From contig JACONQ010000008.1 in the NCBI GenBank assembly GCA_014281115.1, positions 434,001 through 498,000 on the forward strand: DNA of 64,000 bases. The letters run 5' to 3'. The first letter of the stretch is position 1. Each line of letters starts with the position of its first letter. The translations under genes were made by a program, and so were the position numbers. Source of the DNA: Laburnicola sp. R22_1 (lineage: Eukaryota > Ascomycota > Dothideomycetes > Pleosporales > Didymosphaeriaceae). The notes below the pieces were generated by a model. The model saw only the letters and a program-made list of their open reading frames with translations. It was not told the DNA's origin and ran no database searches. Positions 11,387 through 23,467 of this stretch are shown piece by piece.

Positions 11387-11751
11387 ATTATAGCATAATA
11401 TCTATAATTAAAATTTCTATTAAAGATACATAGTAAATAAGTCTAGTATTTAGACTATTAGTATAGTATTAGTATATTATTTAAACTGCTAGTACTATAC
11501 TAGTATATATACTTATTATTATTATTTATATAAGCTTTATAAAAAGTATATATATTAATTTATAACTTATTATTTTTACTTTTATAAAAACTTACTAAAT
11601 TTTTGGTTTAGTTATAAAATTACTTTATAATTATAGCTAGAGTTTTAATTTTAGTATTTATACTAATAATTTTATATAGATTTTACTTTATATTCGGTAT
11701 ATTTTAAATTTCTAATACTTTAATAAATAGTATACTATATATATAAAATGG
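11387..11751. other. AT-rich spacer, nothing recognised
   Basis: Low-complexity AT-rich sequence with scattered 'tagtattagtata' runs around 11440-11520. No repeat family member, reading frame or RNA gene could be supported here. Confidence 0.4.
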
Positions 11752-12405
11752 TCGCATTGTTTATTTAGTGTTAATTACCCTTTTTAACCCTATTTTTTTA
11801 ATTTGAGCCTGCGTAGGTTGGGATAGAAAGGCCGCTCTAGTATAGCGCCTAAAAATATAGTCTACTTTTAGTCTCTACTAGTATAATAATAGTTTATAAG
11901 GATAGTTTATAAACTACACACTTATCTAATAATTATAAGCGCTCTAATACTTATTAAATTTACTTAGAGCGTATATAATAAACTAATTCTTACTTTATTA
12001 TTAGTAATTACGCTGCTATGCGGCACACTTATACAATACGCTTACTATCTAATACTATAATAACTATAAGAATATAATATGTAGTATTAAATTAACTACC
12101 TAGAGGTAGCACAATAAAGGCTTTTATCTTAAATAATATAATAAAAAAAGCAGAGCCCTCTGCTTAGTAATTAAAAAGAGTATAAAAAAGGTAATAACAG
12201 AAAAAAGCGCATTTAAACTGCTAAGCAAGCTTAGTAGTCTTAGTATAAGGCTACTTCTATAAGCAAAATCTTTATAAAGAGGCTACTTAGAACTTTAGGG
12301 GAGATACAACTTTAGCGTAGCTACGCTGCAAGCTATCTTTCCTCTACTATTCTAATTATTATAAATAATATAAGTTAATATATTAATAGGTATGTACTAC
12401 TACTA

Positions 12406-12552
12406 TGGTGGAATAAACTCCACTATATAGGTTACATAGTAAGCCGGTGCCTAATTGGCTCTTAAGAATTTAATAGGCAGTTTCTTTCTTTAAGTATATA
12501 TAACTTAATCTATCTTTCTACTAAGTCCTAATTAGGGCTAGGTTCTTCTACA
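12406..12552 (+). repeat. 5' LTR of the Gypsy element
   Basis: 147 bp, starts tggtggaataaactcc and ends ttcttctaca (TG...CA). It matches 19377-19523 along its whole length; differences are mostly transitions. Confidence 0.88.
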
Positions 12553-12739
12553 AAATTGGCGACTAACCTGCGACTTAAATCTCTAAAACCTTAACTTTAG
12601 GAAGGCTATTATATTAGTACTCTAATATAGACAAGTAGTGTTATCTAAAAAAAAGATAAGATAGAATAATAGCAGCATGTAGTAGTGTGCAGAATAGCGT
12701 ATACTAGGGATAGAAAAAAACCCTAAAAGAGACTTAGGG

Positions 12740-15400
12740 GCGAAATTAGGCGTAACTAGATTCCCTTTTATTATATGCCTTATATAGATAATATTGCGGT
12801 AAAGGGCCTAAAGACTAACTATAATAGAGAGATGCTTAAGGACGAAATCTATAGATATATTATAGAACACCTTATAAATCTTAATTAGGTTCTAGTAGAT
12901 ATAGAACTAGTGGGTGTTACTATATTAGATAAGAAGTCTAACTAGGGCTACACTACTATAGATAGATATAGTTGGCTATATAGTTAATAAGAATAGTTAA
13001 TACTTATCCTAAAAGAAAGTAGCTAAGATTATTAAATAGCCACCTTACAACTACGCTAAAGATATCTAAACCTTTTTTAGAGTTTATATATACTATTAAA
13101 TTTAGATTTAAAGATAACTACACTACTATTTATACTACTATATAAGGGCGTAGAGTTCAATTAGAGAATTATAGAGAATGCAGCAATATAGTAATTAAAG
13201 AAGAGTATTACTTTTGCCTTAGTATTAGTGTCTATTAACTACTTAGAGCTATTATAGAAAGTGGTAATCTTAGTAGATAACAGTAAAATTAAATAGGGAG
13301 CCGCAATATAGTAATATAAACTAGATAGTCTTCTTTATTTAGTGTAGTTTAAATTAAGTCTTAAGTCTTAAAGTAAATATAACTAGAATTTAGAGAAGTA
13401 TAAGTGCAAAGCCCTTCTTCTTACGCTTAAAAAGTTTTAACCCTAGATTTATAGAATATACTTTGTTATAGAAACTAACTCTTATACCTTAATTGCCTAG
13501 CTAAATTGCAGCGCAACTAACTTACTAAGGGCTTTAATAACCTACTAGTTAGCACTTCTAACACTCTAGGAGTTTAATATTTACTATGTCTTAGGGCGTA
13601 AGAATATAGTTACTAATGCGCTCTTAAGACGTAAATAGTAAAAGGGTTAGATCCTTTCTAAATAGCTAGAAGAAGATATTAAGAACTTTATTAAGACGTA
13701 TTTAGGGTATATTAGTATTATATTCTCTACTATAGGTAAGAAGGCTAAAGTAGAAATAGAATATACAGAGCCTACTATAAACAACCTGCCTAAAATTTCC
13801 TCTAACCTATATACTAAATACTTTTACAATATTATAATCTAGCTTATAACTCTAACTATGCCTAAAGGCCGATCTAAGAAAAACTAAAGGTATATTAGGC
13901 TATAAGCTTAAAAGTATAGGGTTGTAAGAGGCATACTATAGTATTAAACTATAGAAAATAGGCCGCTGCGTAGAGTTATAGATAACTTAGTCTAATAGGC
14001 AGATATTTTGTAATAACTCTATAAGAAATTAGGCTATTAAGGATAAGAAGGCACTTAGAGGAAGATTGCAGCACATTACTACTAGCTAAATCTATATTAG
14101 AGTATTAAGAAATATATTAAGACTTGCGCTAAATATTAGGCATATTTTATTGGAAGGGTAGTAGAGAAGCTATACTTTATATAGAAAATAAATATAATTT
14201 AGAGATAAGTTATAATAGATATAGTGTATATACCTAGAAGTAAAGAAGAAAAGGAATTTATAGTTATTACTAGAGACTATACCTTTAGATAGTCTAAAGT
14301 AAAAGTACTTACTAATACTAACTTAGCTATAGTTGCCTAGTTCTTAGAAGAATCTATCTTTAGTAGGTAGGGCATCCCTTTTTGCCTATTAGTAGATAGA
14401 GGACTAGAGAATAGAGGTTTAGTAGAGGACTTAGCTAAATAGTTTAATATCTAACAAGTAGTATCTAGTGCTTATTACCTATAAGGGCAAGATCTAGTAG
14501 AAAGAGGCCACTAAGAGCTTATTAGCGCACTATAGAAGATAAATAGCAACTAGGTCTAGAACTTACTTAAAGCTTTATAGGCTAATTAGGTTATAGTAAA
14601 GTAATCTATAGGCAAAACACTAGCCTTTCTAATCTATAAAAGAGAATATATTCTTTCTATTAAACTTTACATTCTAATATGGCAGACACTTCTATAGGAA
14701 TATGTTTATACTACTAAAGAACTCCTAGCTATTAGAGTAAAGTAGTTTAAAAAGCGTAATTATTACTTTTAAGAAACTATTAACTAAACTATTTAACTGC
14801 ACAAATAAGGAAAGGAATAGTTTAATAATTAGTGCACTTTTAGAATAAAGCTACTATAATAAGGCGATTTAGTGTTAGTATATAATACTTTTTAGGCTAG
14901 TAATATAAGTTATAAAGTTAAGCTTACTAGAAGGTACTAAGGCCCCTTTAGGATTAGGACTATACTACCACACAGTAAAGGATAGTATATACTTAAGGAG
15001 CTTAATAGAATACTTTTTTATAATAGAATACTAGGCAATTATATTATTTAATTCTATCTACGCACAATAATAGATTTTAATATAATACTAGAACCTAATA
15101 TTATAAACACTAATAACTTCTTAGAAGAAATTACTAATTTCTTAAAGGAAATTAATTCTATAGATCTTAATAAAGTTATATAGAGGCCTAAGCCTAAATA
15201 TCTTATATTTGCGCGCAAATTATAAAGGCTAGCGAGATATATATAGGATGTCCCTATAAGAATAAAGTAAGTAGGAATTTTGCTGCTACTAGCAAACTTT
15301 AACTTCTTAGACTTTGTCTATTAGGAGGAGTAAGCTAGCTAGAATAGTAGCGTATTATAAGCTAAGGGACAGCTTATTTCTTAAGTTAAAGAAGAAAAGT
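12740..15400 (+). pseudogene. Gypsy pol relic: RT C-terminus, RNase H, integrase
   Basis: Plus-strand translation shows 'YIDNIAVKGPKTNYN' (RT palm/thumb of fungal Gypsy pol) near 12780 and 'VLVDIELVGVTI' near 12890. The RT connection appears near 13020-13070. RNase H follows with 'ETNSYTLIA*LNCSATNL' near 13465-13520 and 'VLGRKNIVTNALLRRK' near 13590. Integrase follows with 'FIVITRDYTFR' near 14260, the active-site segment 'LLVDRGLENRG' near 14390 and 'SSAYYL*GQDLVERGH' near 14470. A GDLV-type integrase C-terminal segment is at about 14867. Many in-frame TAG/TAA codons make it non-functional. Domain identity rests on family knowledge of fungal Ty3/Gypsy polyproteins. Confidence 0.82.
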
Positions 15401-18400
15401 TAGAGAAGAAGATAAAATAATAGTATTAGTACTAAGTTAAATTAAAGTCTAATATATATATATATAATTACTAGGATAGAATTGCAAGCTATAGATTCTA
15501 ATAATAGAGCCTAACTAATAATTAGATAGCTAGAAAATTAAAAGCGAAGAACTACTATACTAACCTTTATAAGAATCTAAACCTCTATAACTACTATAGT
15601 CTAAGCTATAATTAGAGTTTGGATTATAACTCTAATAGGAGCAAGGTATAGAGCTATCTTACTTTACAGCTTAAGTTCTGCTAGGGCCTAAATCTAGATA
15701 TATAGCTTAGGTAGAGAGGTTAGAAGTAATAGAGAATAGACCTAAAGAAAGAGAAGAGGAAATTATACTGCTGCAGCTAAGCGGGGATAAGAAAGTGTAG
15801 GCGGAATTAATAGACTATTAGGAAGCTAGATATATAGGAGAAGGTAAGTAGAATAAAACTTTAGAAGAATTATTAGTAGTCTAAAAGGGAAATAAGTTAG
15901 AGAATAAAGAGCTAATTTGTAGCACTATATTAAGTAAGACTTAATCTAGAAAGGAATAGGGACTAGAGAGCAAATAACTAAAAGTAGGAGTAGTTTGGCC
16001 CTAAGATAGAAAAGGGCTACCGCTATTGCTGATAGAGAAGATAATAAGTTAAAAAGGATAGAAAAAGAGTAGTATATAGGGAGAACCTTAGAATAAGAAA
16101 GGACTATTACTATTACTACTAGAAAGGATAATAAGCTAGGTGTAATAACGTCTAAAGAGGGGTGTGCGTAGAAAAGGCTTAGTAATATTAGAATTAGTGC
16201 CTAATAGAGAATTAGGCGCCTCTAAGGAACTTTTAATAATTAGACAAGGCCTGCTAGGGCGCCTAGTAGGAAGTATTATAGCAGTGTTACTAGAACTAAG
16301 CAGCTTACTAATTCTATTATAAATATAGGTGTTTACTTTTAGTTGCTTTGTCTGCAGCTTACACACTTGCTAACAACCCTATTAGAAAGAATTAGCTTAA
16401 GTATTTATAGTAGATACTAGAGGAAATAAAGCTAGATAGATAAATTAGTAATAGAAAACTAGTTAAGAGCGAATTAGGCTTACTATAATAGTTAAAGAAG
16501 TACTACTAATATTAGAAAGTTATCTAGTATAGAACATAGTAGCCCTTAAGAAGAAGGCGCTAACTACTATTAATATACTAAAAGTAGAGATAATAACTCT
16601 AGATACAAGCCCTATAGGCTTAATTATAATTACCCTTAGTTATACTAGAATTATAGTTAATATAGCCTTAGCCTATAGTAAAGAAAAGGGTAGGAAAATA
16701 AGATGTATAAGAAGTATAACTAGATACTAAGCGCTATTTAAAGTAATTACGCCTTTATTTATTAGTGCTTGTGTCTTTTATAAGAGCAGCTTAGTATAGC
16801 TAATAGAATAGGATAGTGTAGGCAATAGAAGTGTTATTAGTAGAATTAGAGTTAATCTTAAAGCTATCTATACTTTAAGCAAACTATATAAGGTAGCCTA
16901 ATAATAGATACTTAGCATAAATATTGCGTAAGAGTCTTATAATCTTATAGATAATACTAAAGTTGCATAGCTAATTTAAAAGGGTAATAATTAGGGTACA
17001 AGTTAGTAAGCTAAGAGATAATTAGGGTAGACATACGCATAATAAAATAGAAGTAGTTATAGAGTATTATTAATAGGCGGCAGTAAGGGCTATTATAAGT
17101 CTTAACTACTTTTCTTACTATTACTATTATTATTATTGCTAGCACTAGAGGTGTGGCTACTAAAGAAGAAGTTAATAGTAGCTATAGTTAAGGAGAAGGT
17201 TAAGACTATTAGGTAGGAGAATTAGAATAGTAGAATAAGAAGAGAAGTAGAAGGATATAAAGGGTAGATTATATACTTTAAGTAGCTACAAGGCTTTATT
17301 AGGTTATAGTAGGTATGACGTGTGTGTAAATATTACTTCTAGACTAGTAATAGATAGTAGTACTCTTTAAGGAAAGTGCAACTATATTACTACTAGTAAG
17401 AAACTCTAAGAGTAGATTAGGTACTTATAGATAGTAATTAAAAAGCAAACAGCTTATAGGCATAGATAGGAAGATATAGTATTATAAGAAAAGGAGCAAA
17501 GTATAGTAGAAATAAAGAATGTATTTAAGTACTAATAAGCTATCTAAAGCCTAAGTAGCTCTTAGGTAAAAAAGAACTTTTGTAGCTATTACTAGTAAGC
17601 TATAGGCTAAAACTACTACTTTTCTTGTACTCTTTTTCTTCTTATACTTATTATAGAACCTATAAGCCTAAGTAACTTTAGCCTAAACTTAGAGATTCTA
17701 TAATAGCCTCTAGAAGAAGTTTCGCTCTAAGGAGCACTACAACTCTTAAAAACTTAAGTCTAGGCTTTATTCTCTATATTAGTATTATAGGGAGAAGAAG
17801 AACTATTAGACTAATAGTTAAAGCGTGCCTAATATCTTCTTAGAGCTCTTCCCTTTTCTTAAAATATATAAATTATAGTTATATAATAGGCAAGAGCTAA
17901 AAGTAGTATTAAAACTATCTAAAAAGCTAATAGGCCTATCTCTAGAGTAGCCTAGTAAGTAGGTACTCTAGACTAGTTAGAAGTATAGGTACGTGTAGTA
18001 GTAAAGCTTACGTAAGAAAAAAATTAAAAAGAAGCTAAATAAATAGTATCTAAGGGCAAAGCTAAAGGATATAGGATTAGAGAATTAGGGGTTAACTAAG
18101 GTAGAAATTTAAGGTTATTACTAATTATAAGGCCCTTAAATATAGATATTACTTCTAGAAAGCTAAGTATTACTTAGGTCTAAGTATTAAGGTTTATAAT
18201 GTGTGCTTAATATATAGAAGAAGAATTAGAAGGTAAAGAATAAAGGCCTATTTAATAGTTAACTTAAGAGGCATTTAGAGTGTATATCTATAAAAAGAGA
18301 AATAGTATAGCATACCTAGAATAAAAGAGTATAGGGCGCTTTTATTATAGATATAGTAGGCTATATATACGCTACTAAATAGTAGTTTTATATTATTATT

Positions 18401-19376
18401 AGCAAACTAGAAACACTAACGCTATGCTAGTAGGCACCTATTATAGGATAGAGTGTTATTATCTATAATAGAAAAATAGGTAAAGTTAATATATCCTTAG
18501 GTAGTAGTAGCAAATAGGCTTAGTAGGTATGTAAGATAAGAGTCTTTATTATTTAATAATTTAGACTATTAGGCCTAGTAGAATATAACTTACTTATTCT
18601 TAGTATTGTATTATTACACTTTCTAACTATAGTAGAGAAAATAAAAGAGTAAGGCGTTAATTATAAGTTTATTAGGGTTATAGTCTAACTAAAGTGTAAA
18701 ATTATCTTAACTATTTACCTAGGATTGCAAACTATAAGATAGGTTATTATTATTACTAACGCTCTACCTAAGGGCTATAAAAACTTAGACTATAATATTA
18801 AAGCTAATACGTGCGTCTAAGAGAGGAATCACTTCCTAGAAGTTAGCCTAAGAGACTATTAGGGTGCAAGGAACTTACGCAGAGATAAGAAGGTAATAAA
18901 TACGCTAATAAAGGGCTTTTTAGACACTAGTAGAAGATTAAAACTACTAGAGCCTATACTATTATCGCCTTAATAAGGAGACTTACTACTACCGCTACTA
19001 CTACTAGAACTAAGGCAGCTAGATGCGTAGGCGCCTAGGACATAGTTAATCTAAAGATAGGGAGGCATAATAAGGCAGGCTAAATAAAGGCTTAAGAATA
19101 GTTTAGGGTTTAGGAGGATAAGAAGCTAAACTATAGGAAAATTATAAAAGTGTAGAGAGTAAGTAGAATAGGTAGGTTAGTAATAAAAATAGGTAGGCGT
19201 TCATAGACTATTGTTTAAGATTACATAAAGCTAGGTTATTAGCAAAGCTTATTATTAAAGGTAGGCCTAACCTCTACTTACTAGTAAAAGGCGCTATAGA
19301 ATATTTAGAGTATTTTCTAGAAGGGTATTTAGTATAAAGCTTAATAGGGCTAAGCTTTTATAGGTAGGGAGGTATA
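15401..19376. other. Unassigned internal part of the Gypsy element
   Basis: Almost 4 kb between the integrase relic and the 3' LTR. Purine-rich, lysine/arginine/glutamate-rich reading is possible on the plus strand (for example around 15700-16000), but I could not assign a domain. It may be displaced gag-like sequence, a second reading frame or an older nested insertion. Short open frames here (for instance 16136-16366 on minus) are chance survivors in mutated DNA. Confidence 0.4.
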
Positions 19377-19523
19377 TAGTAGAATAAACTCTACTATATA
19401 GGTTATATAGTAAGCTAGTGTCTAATTAGCTCTTAAGGATTTAATAGGTAGTTTCTTTCTTTAAGTATACATAACTTAATCTATCTTTCTACTAAGTCCT
19501 AATTAGGGCTAGATTCTCCTACA
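19377..19523 (+). repeat. 3' LTR of the Gypsy element
   Basis: 147 bp, starts tagtagaataaactct (mutated from TGGTGG) and ends ttctcctaca. It is slightly more mutated than the 5' LTR. Confidence 0.88.
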
Positions 19524-19570
19524 CTACTATGCTTATAAATACGATAAGGGTAATATATACTAAATACACA

Positions 19571-19631
19571 CAGCTTTCCCTTATAGCGTTGTATCGTATA
19601 CTAAAAGGTCTGCGATGTTTCTCTTCCTAAT
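19571..19631 (-). repeat. 61-bp family B fragment with 12-bp target duplication
   Basis: Insert in A2, flanked by perfect direct repeats 'actaaatacaca' (19559-19570 and 19632-19643). Its reverse complement starts 'attaggaagagaaacatcg', as does the B copy at about 8326. The absence of the insert in A1 around 510-530 confirms it. Confidence 0.75.
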
Positions 19632-21195
19632 ACTAAATACACATTTATCGCTCTATTGCTATATTAAAATTATTTTTAACAAATCTCCTACTATCTCTCC
19701 ACGCATATTTCTACGCCCTACTATCTATTTAGGGATTAATATTGTTTCTAAAGAAGTACTTACTATTACTAAAAAGTATACACTAAAGATTTGCGCCGCT
19801 ACTACTAAGGTAATAATACTAGAGTTCTATTCTATTTATAAAATAATTATCTATAGGAGTCTAGTATACCTAACTATCTATAAGGCAATCCTTATATACT
19901 AGCTAGGTTAGCAGCTTATCTAGTTTATAAAAACTAAGAAAACTATATTTCTACTTTAGTAGATAAAATTACTCCTTATTAGTAACAAAATCTAAAAAGA
20001 AAGACAAAAGGTAGAGAATAAGGTGTTTATTAATAATCTTTAGTATAATAAGAGCGTTATATAAATCTATAAGATTCTTCTAGTAGTTATATTAGTTTAT
20101 TTAAGCGAGTACGCCGCGTAAGCGGCGTGCGAGCGCAGATAACTAATAATAGTAGTGGCAATAAGCTAGGTGTGCTGTGTACGCTATAAGTAAACTTTAT
20201 ATTAGGACTAGGAGCTTATAGGGTGTAGGGTTATTAAGGTGTTTAAGGTTAGTCTTTAATTAGAATTAGGTGCTATATGTAGTATATAATAACCTTCTAT
20301 CTTAATCTACTTTAACCTTAAACTAAAAAAAAAGGTTAAAAAAGGTGTTTGGCAAGCTAACCAAGAATATAATATTTCTATATAATGCTCTTCTCTTCTA
20401 GTAACTTATTAATAAATATCTTCTTCTCTTTTTCCTTAATTCTACCCTGTATTATCACCTTTCTAACTAGTAGTAATATAAGAAACTATAGTAGAAACTA
20501 TATATACTTCTTACACCTTAAGTTACTAATTTATTACTAGCCTAACTAGTACACTAGAACTATTTTATATAAAGTAAAGTATACCTTTTAGTTTCTATTA
20601 ATAATGCCTTAGATAGAGTAGTATTTTAGTGTAGATTTAGCAACTTTAAGTAGACAAATTATTAGAGTGTACTTTTAGGTAGTATTAGTATTAGTATTAG
20701 TATTAGTATTAGCACTAGGATATAAGAAAATAGTAGGAAATAGAGGTATAGTATTATAAGAAGCGATAGAGATAGTAGTAGAAGTCTCTTTAAGGTTAAC
20801 TTTAATATAAAAATAGAGTGTTAGTGTATTTATAGTGTGTAAGTTTCTATCTAGTATATATTTTATAACTAGCACAAACCTACTATTATAATAGCTATTA
20901 CTTCTAGTAATATCTTTAGAGATAATAGTAGAGAAGGAAGATAATAGTTATAATAAGCACTTTATCTCTTTTCCCTCTCTACTTTAAACTAATATAGTAA
21001 TATAGCCTTATTATGTTTTATATATAGATTTTTTTAGTTAAAGTAGGCGCGCTAAGCTTACTTAGCGAGCTTAGGCTAACGCTTTAACTCCTTTTATTAA
21101 TACTATCTTAAAACGCTTTTCTATATAAATAGTAGTAAGAGGAATAACTGCTATTATTATAATATTTTTATTAGAAACCTCTTAGTCGTAAAATA

Positions 21196-21469
21196 TATAT
21201 ATTGAATAATATAGTTTATTTTTATTTTTTATATGGCGTTAAATTAACTACCTAGAGGTAGCATAACAAAGGCTTTTATCTTAAATAATATAATAAAAAA
21301 GCAGAGCCCCTGCTTAGTAATTAAAAAGAGCGTAAAAAGGTGTTTTATTTTTATAACTAAGAGATTTCTACTAAAAAGATTATAAATAATAGTAGTTATT
21401 TCTTCTACTATTATAAACACAAAAAAGCATTTTAAGGTGTTAATAATAAGAGGTTTATAGAATAGTATA
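21196..21469. repeat. Truncated A and S fragments next to A3
   Basis: About 21233-21345 is a short family A end ('tatggcgttaaattaactac' onward). About 21346-21456 is a reverse-oriented S 3' end, heavily mutated. The 13 bases 21457-21469 are the left target duplication of A3. Confidence 0.5.
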
Positions 21470-23007
21470 ATCGACTTGCCAAACGCCTTTTTAACCTTTT
21501 TTAGTTTAAGATTAAAGTAGATTAAGATAGAAGGTTATATATACTATATATAGCACCTAATTCTAATTAAAAACTAACCTTAAATATCTAATAATATAAT
21601 AATAGTTTAAACTTTAAACTTACTTACACTTTATCTATACCCTATAAACTTCTAACCTATATAAGATTTACTTATAGCGTATATATCGCATTGTTTATTT
21701 AGTGTTAATTACCTTTTTAATACATTTTTTTAATTTGAGCCTGTGTAGGTTAGGATGGAAAGGTCGCTCTAGTACAGCGCCTAAAAATATAACGCGCTAA
21801 CTCTTTTTATTAACATCTTAAAACGCTTTTCTATATATATAATAGTAGGAGGGATATCTACTATTATTGTAATATTTTTATTAGAAACCCCTTAGTCGTA
21901 AAAAAAAACCATAGCGTATATAGCACACCTAACTTATTACTACTACTATTATTAGTTATTTATACTTACGCGCTAAATAAGCTAACTTAATAGTATTAAT
22001 AGCTAGAAGAATCGTATAGATTTATATAACACTCTTACTACACTAAAGCTTATTAATAAAAATCTTATTCTTCTTTTTATATTCTCTACTAAAGAATTCT
22101 AGTATTAATAAAGAGTAATTACGTTTACTAAAGTAGAAATATAGTACTACTATTCTTTATAAACTAGACTAGCTCCTAGCCTAACTAGTATATAAAAATA
22201 GCCTTATAAATAGTTAAGTATACCTATTTCTTATACTAGATAAGTATTTTATAAATAGAATAGAACTCTAGTATAGCTATATTAGTAGTAATAGTATAAA
22301 ACTATAGCGTGTACTTTTTAGTACTAGTAAGTACTTCTTTAGAAATAATATTAATATCTAGATAGATAGTAAAGTGTAAAGAGATAGTAGGAGATTTATT
22401 AAAAATAATTTTAATATAGTAATAGAGCAATAGTATATCTAGTATATATTACTCTTATTCTACTTATAAAAAATAGTACGTACCTATTAATATAGTAAAT
22501 ATTAACTTATATTATTTATAATAATCTAGATAGTAAGTTTATAATAAGTAAGATAGTAGAGAAAGAATAGCTTATAGCGTTGCCACGCTAAAGTTTTATT
22601 TCTTCTTTAAAGTTCTAACTATAGCCTTTTTATAAAAACTTTATATATAGAAGCTTTATATAAGGGGCTTTAGACTAAAAGGTTAGAGTTGCCTAAGTAA
22701 ACTTATAAATTTAATAGAGTTTAATAGTAACTCTGGCTATAGACTTATATATACTTCTAGCTTAGTAGAAGTACGAACCTAAAACTTTAAGATAGCAGGC
22801 CGAGTAACTATAGAAGGGCGCTTAGCCCCTCACACTTTGCGCTAAAACTGCTAAGCTTACTTAGTAGTTTAAACGCGCTTTCTTTTATAATTACCTTTTT
22901 TACGCTCTTTTTAATTACTAAGCAGGGGGCTTTGCTTTTTTTATTATATTATTTAAGATGAAAGCCTTTATCGTCCTACCCTAGATAGATAAATTAACGC
23001 CACACAC
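21470..23007 (+). mobile_element. Family A copy A3 with perfect 13-bp target duplication
   Basis: 1538-bp copy from 'atcgacttgccaaacgcc' to 'ttaacgccacacac'. It is flanked by the direct repeat 'atagaatagtata' at 21457-21469 and 23008-23020. It contains the S3 insertion (21686-21910) and an extra segment of about 190 bp around 22650-22845 that A1 and A2 lack. It is the least degraded long A copy and defines the family ends. Confidence 0.75.
21686..21910 (+). mobile_element. Short family S copy S3 (225 bp) inside A3
   Basis: Starts 'tcgcattgtttatttagtg', ends 'cttagtcgtaaaaaaaaacc' and is flanked by the perfect 12-bp repeat 'atagcgtatata' (21674-21685, 21911-21922). It joins the first about 110 bases of S directly to the last about 110, so it is internally deleted relative to S1. 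S1 sits in the same target position of copy A4. Confidence 0.75.
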
Positions 23008-23020
23008 ATAGAATAGTATA

Positions 23021-23467
23021 CTAAATATTTTTATTTAGTAATATTTATATAAAATAAGTATACTAGTAAGCTATATATATTAAAGCGCTAAGAAATTATA
23101 CTACCTCTAAAAGAAAAATAACTAAGAATAATATAAGTAAAAGGGGCCGCACCTTAGATTAGTAATATTTCCTATTATTAGGCCTAACTACCTATATAAC
23201 TAATAGTAGAAAGGTAAAAGTCAATATATTAATAAACTAACTTCTCTCTCCTTCTCTCTCTCTTGGGAACTCCTCGTGCATTAGAAAAAAAACTTGAAGG
23301 GGTATGAAACTCCACTATAAATGCCCAAAATCAATACCCCATCCACATCCCCATCCCAATCTATAATATCAACAAAAGAAAAAGGCTCCAGCCAAGGGGT
23401 ATCTTGTATCTCCGAATCTGCGCGCTCCTTTTCCGTCCCCGCCAATTCACTTTCCCCTCAAATCAAC
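23021..23467. other. Transition from AT-rich mutated DNA to the gene region
   Basis: The last bases with the TAG/CTA-rich signature are near 23220. A pyrimidine tract 'cttctctctccttctctctc' type sequence follows at about 23240-23263. From about 23280 composition is normal; 23321-23467 is probably the 3' UTR of the GAR-domain gene. No other gene seen. Confidence 0.6.

Larger units (their letters stand above)
12406..19523 (+). mobile_element. Ty3/Gypsy LTR retrotransposon, degenerate (7118 bp)
   Basis: Two LTRs of identical length (147 bp) flank the element, with 'ctacta' on both sides as probable target duplication (12400-12405, 19524-19529). A primer-binding-like 'aattggcgactaacctgcg' follows the left LTR and a purine-rich 'taggtagggaggta' precedes the right one. 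Pol relics in plus orientation lie between about 12740 and 15400. All frames are broken by TAG/TAA codons. The order directly after the left LTR is odd: only the C-terminal part of reverse transcriptase is visible, and no gag was recognised upstream. Confidence 0.85.
12079..20362 (-). mobile_element. Family A copy A2, inserted in S2 and itself interrupted
   Basis: Begins 'atgtagtattaaattaac' (mutated tgtggcgtta end) and ends 'gtgtttggcaagctaacc'. Its two halves (12079-12405 and 19524-20362) are collinear with A1 at 153-1241. Between them lies the Gypsy element. A further 61-bp B fragment sits at 19571-19631. The 11-bp target duplication in S2 is perfect, so A2 inserted after S2. Confidence 0.7.
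11752..21195 (+). mobile_element. Family S copy S2, split by a nested A2 + Gypsy insertion
   Basis: The S start 'tcgcattgtttatttagtg' lies at 11752 and the copy runs to 12078. It resumes at 20363 and continues to the S end 'cttagtcgtaaaa' near 21195. The interruption is flanked by the perfect 11-bp direct repeat 'aagaatataat' (12068-12078 and 20363-20373). The sequence across the join is collinear with S1 (4098-5232). Non-coding as far as can be seen. Confidence 0.7.

Noticed and set aside
16136..16366. Open frame of 76 codons on minus in the AT-rich block
   Set aside because: Lies inside the mutated Gypsy element, has no domain, and other frames around it are saturated with stops; a chance survivor.
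19615..19902. Open frame of 95 codons on plus
   Set aside because: It spans the junction between a 61-bp B fragment and family A sequence, and the matching A1 region is not open; not a gene.
20675..20875. Open frame of 66 codons on minus with repeated NT residues
   Set aside because: Produced by the tagtat microsatellite at about 20687-20720 inside the S2 repeat.
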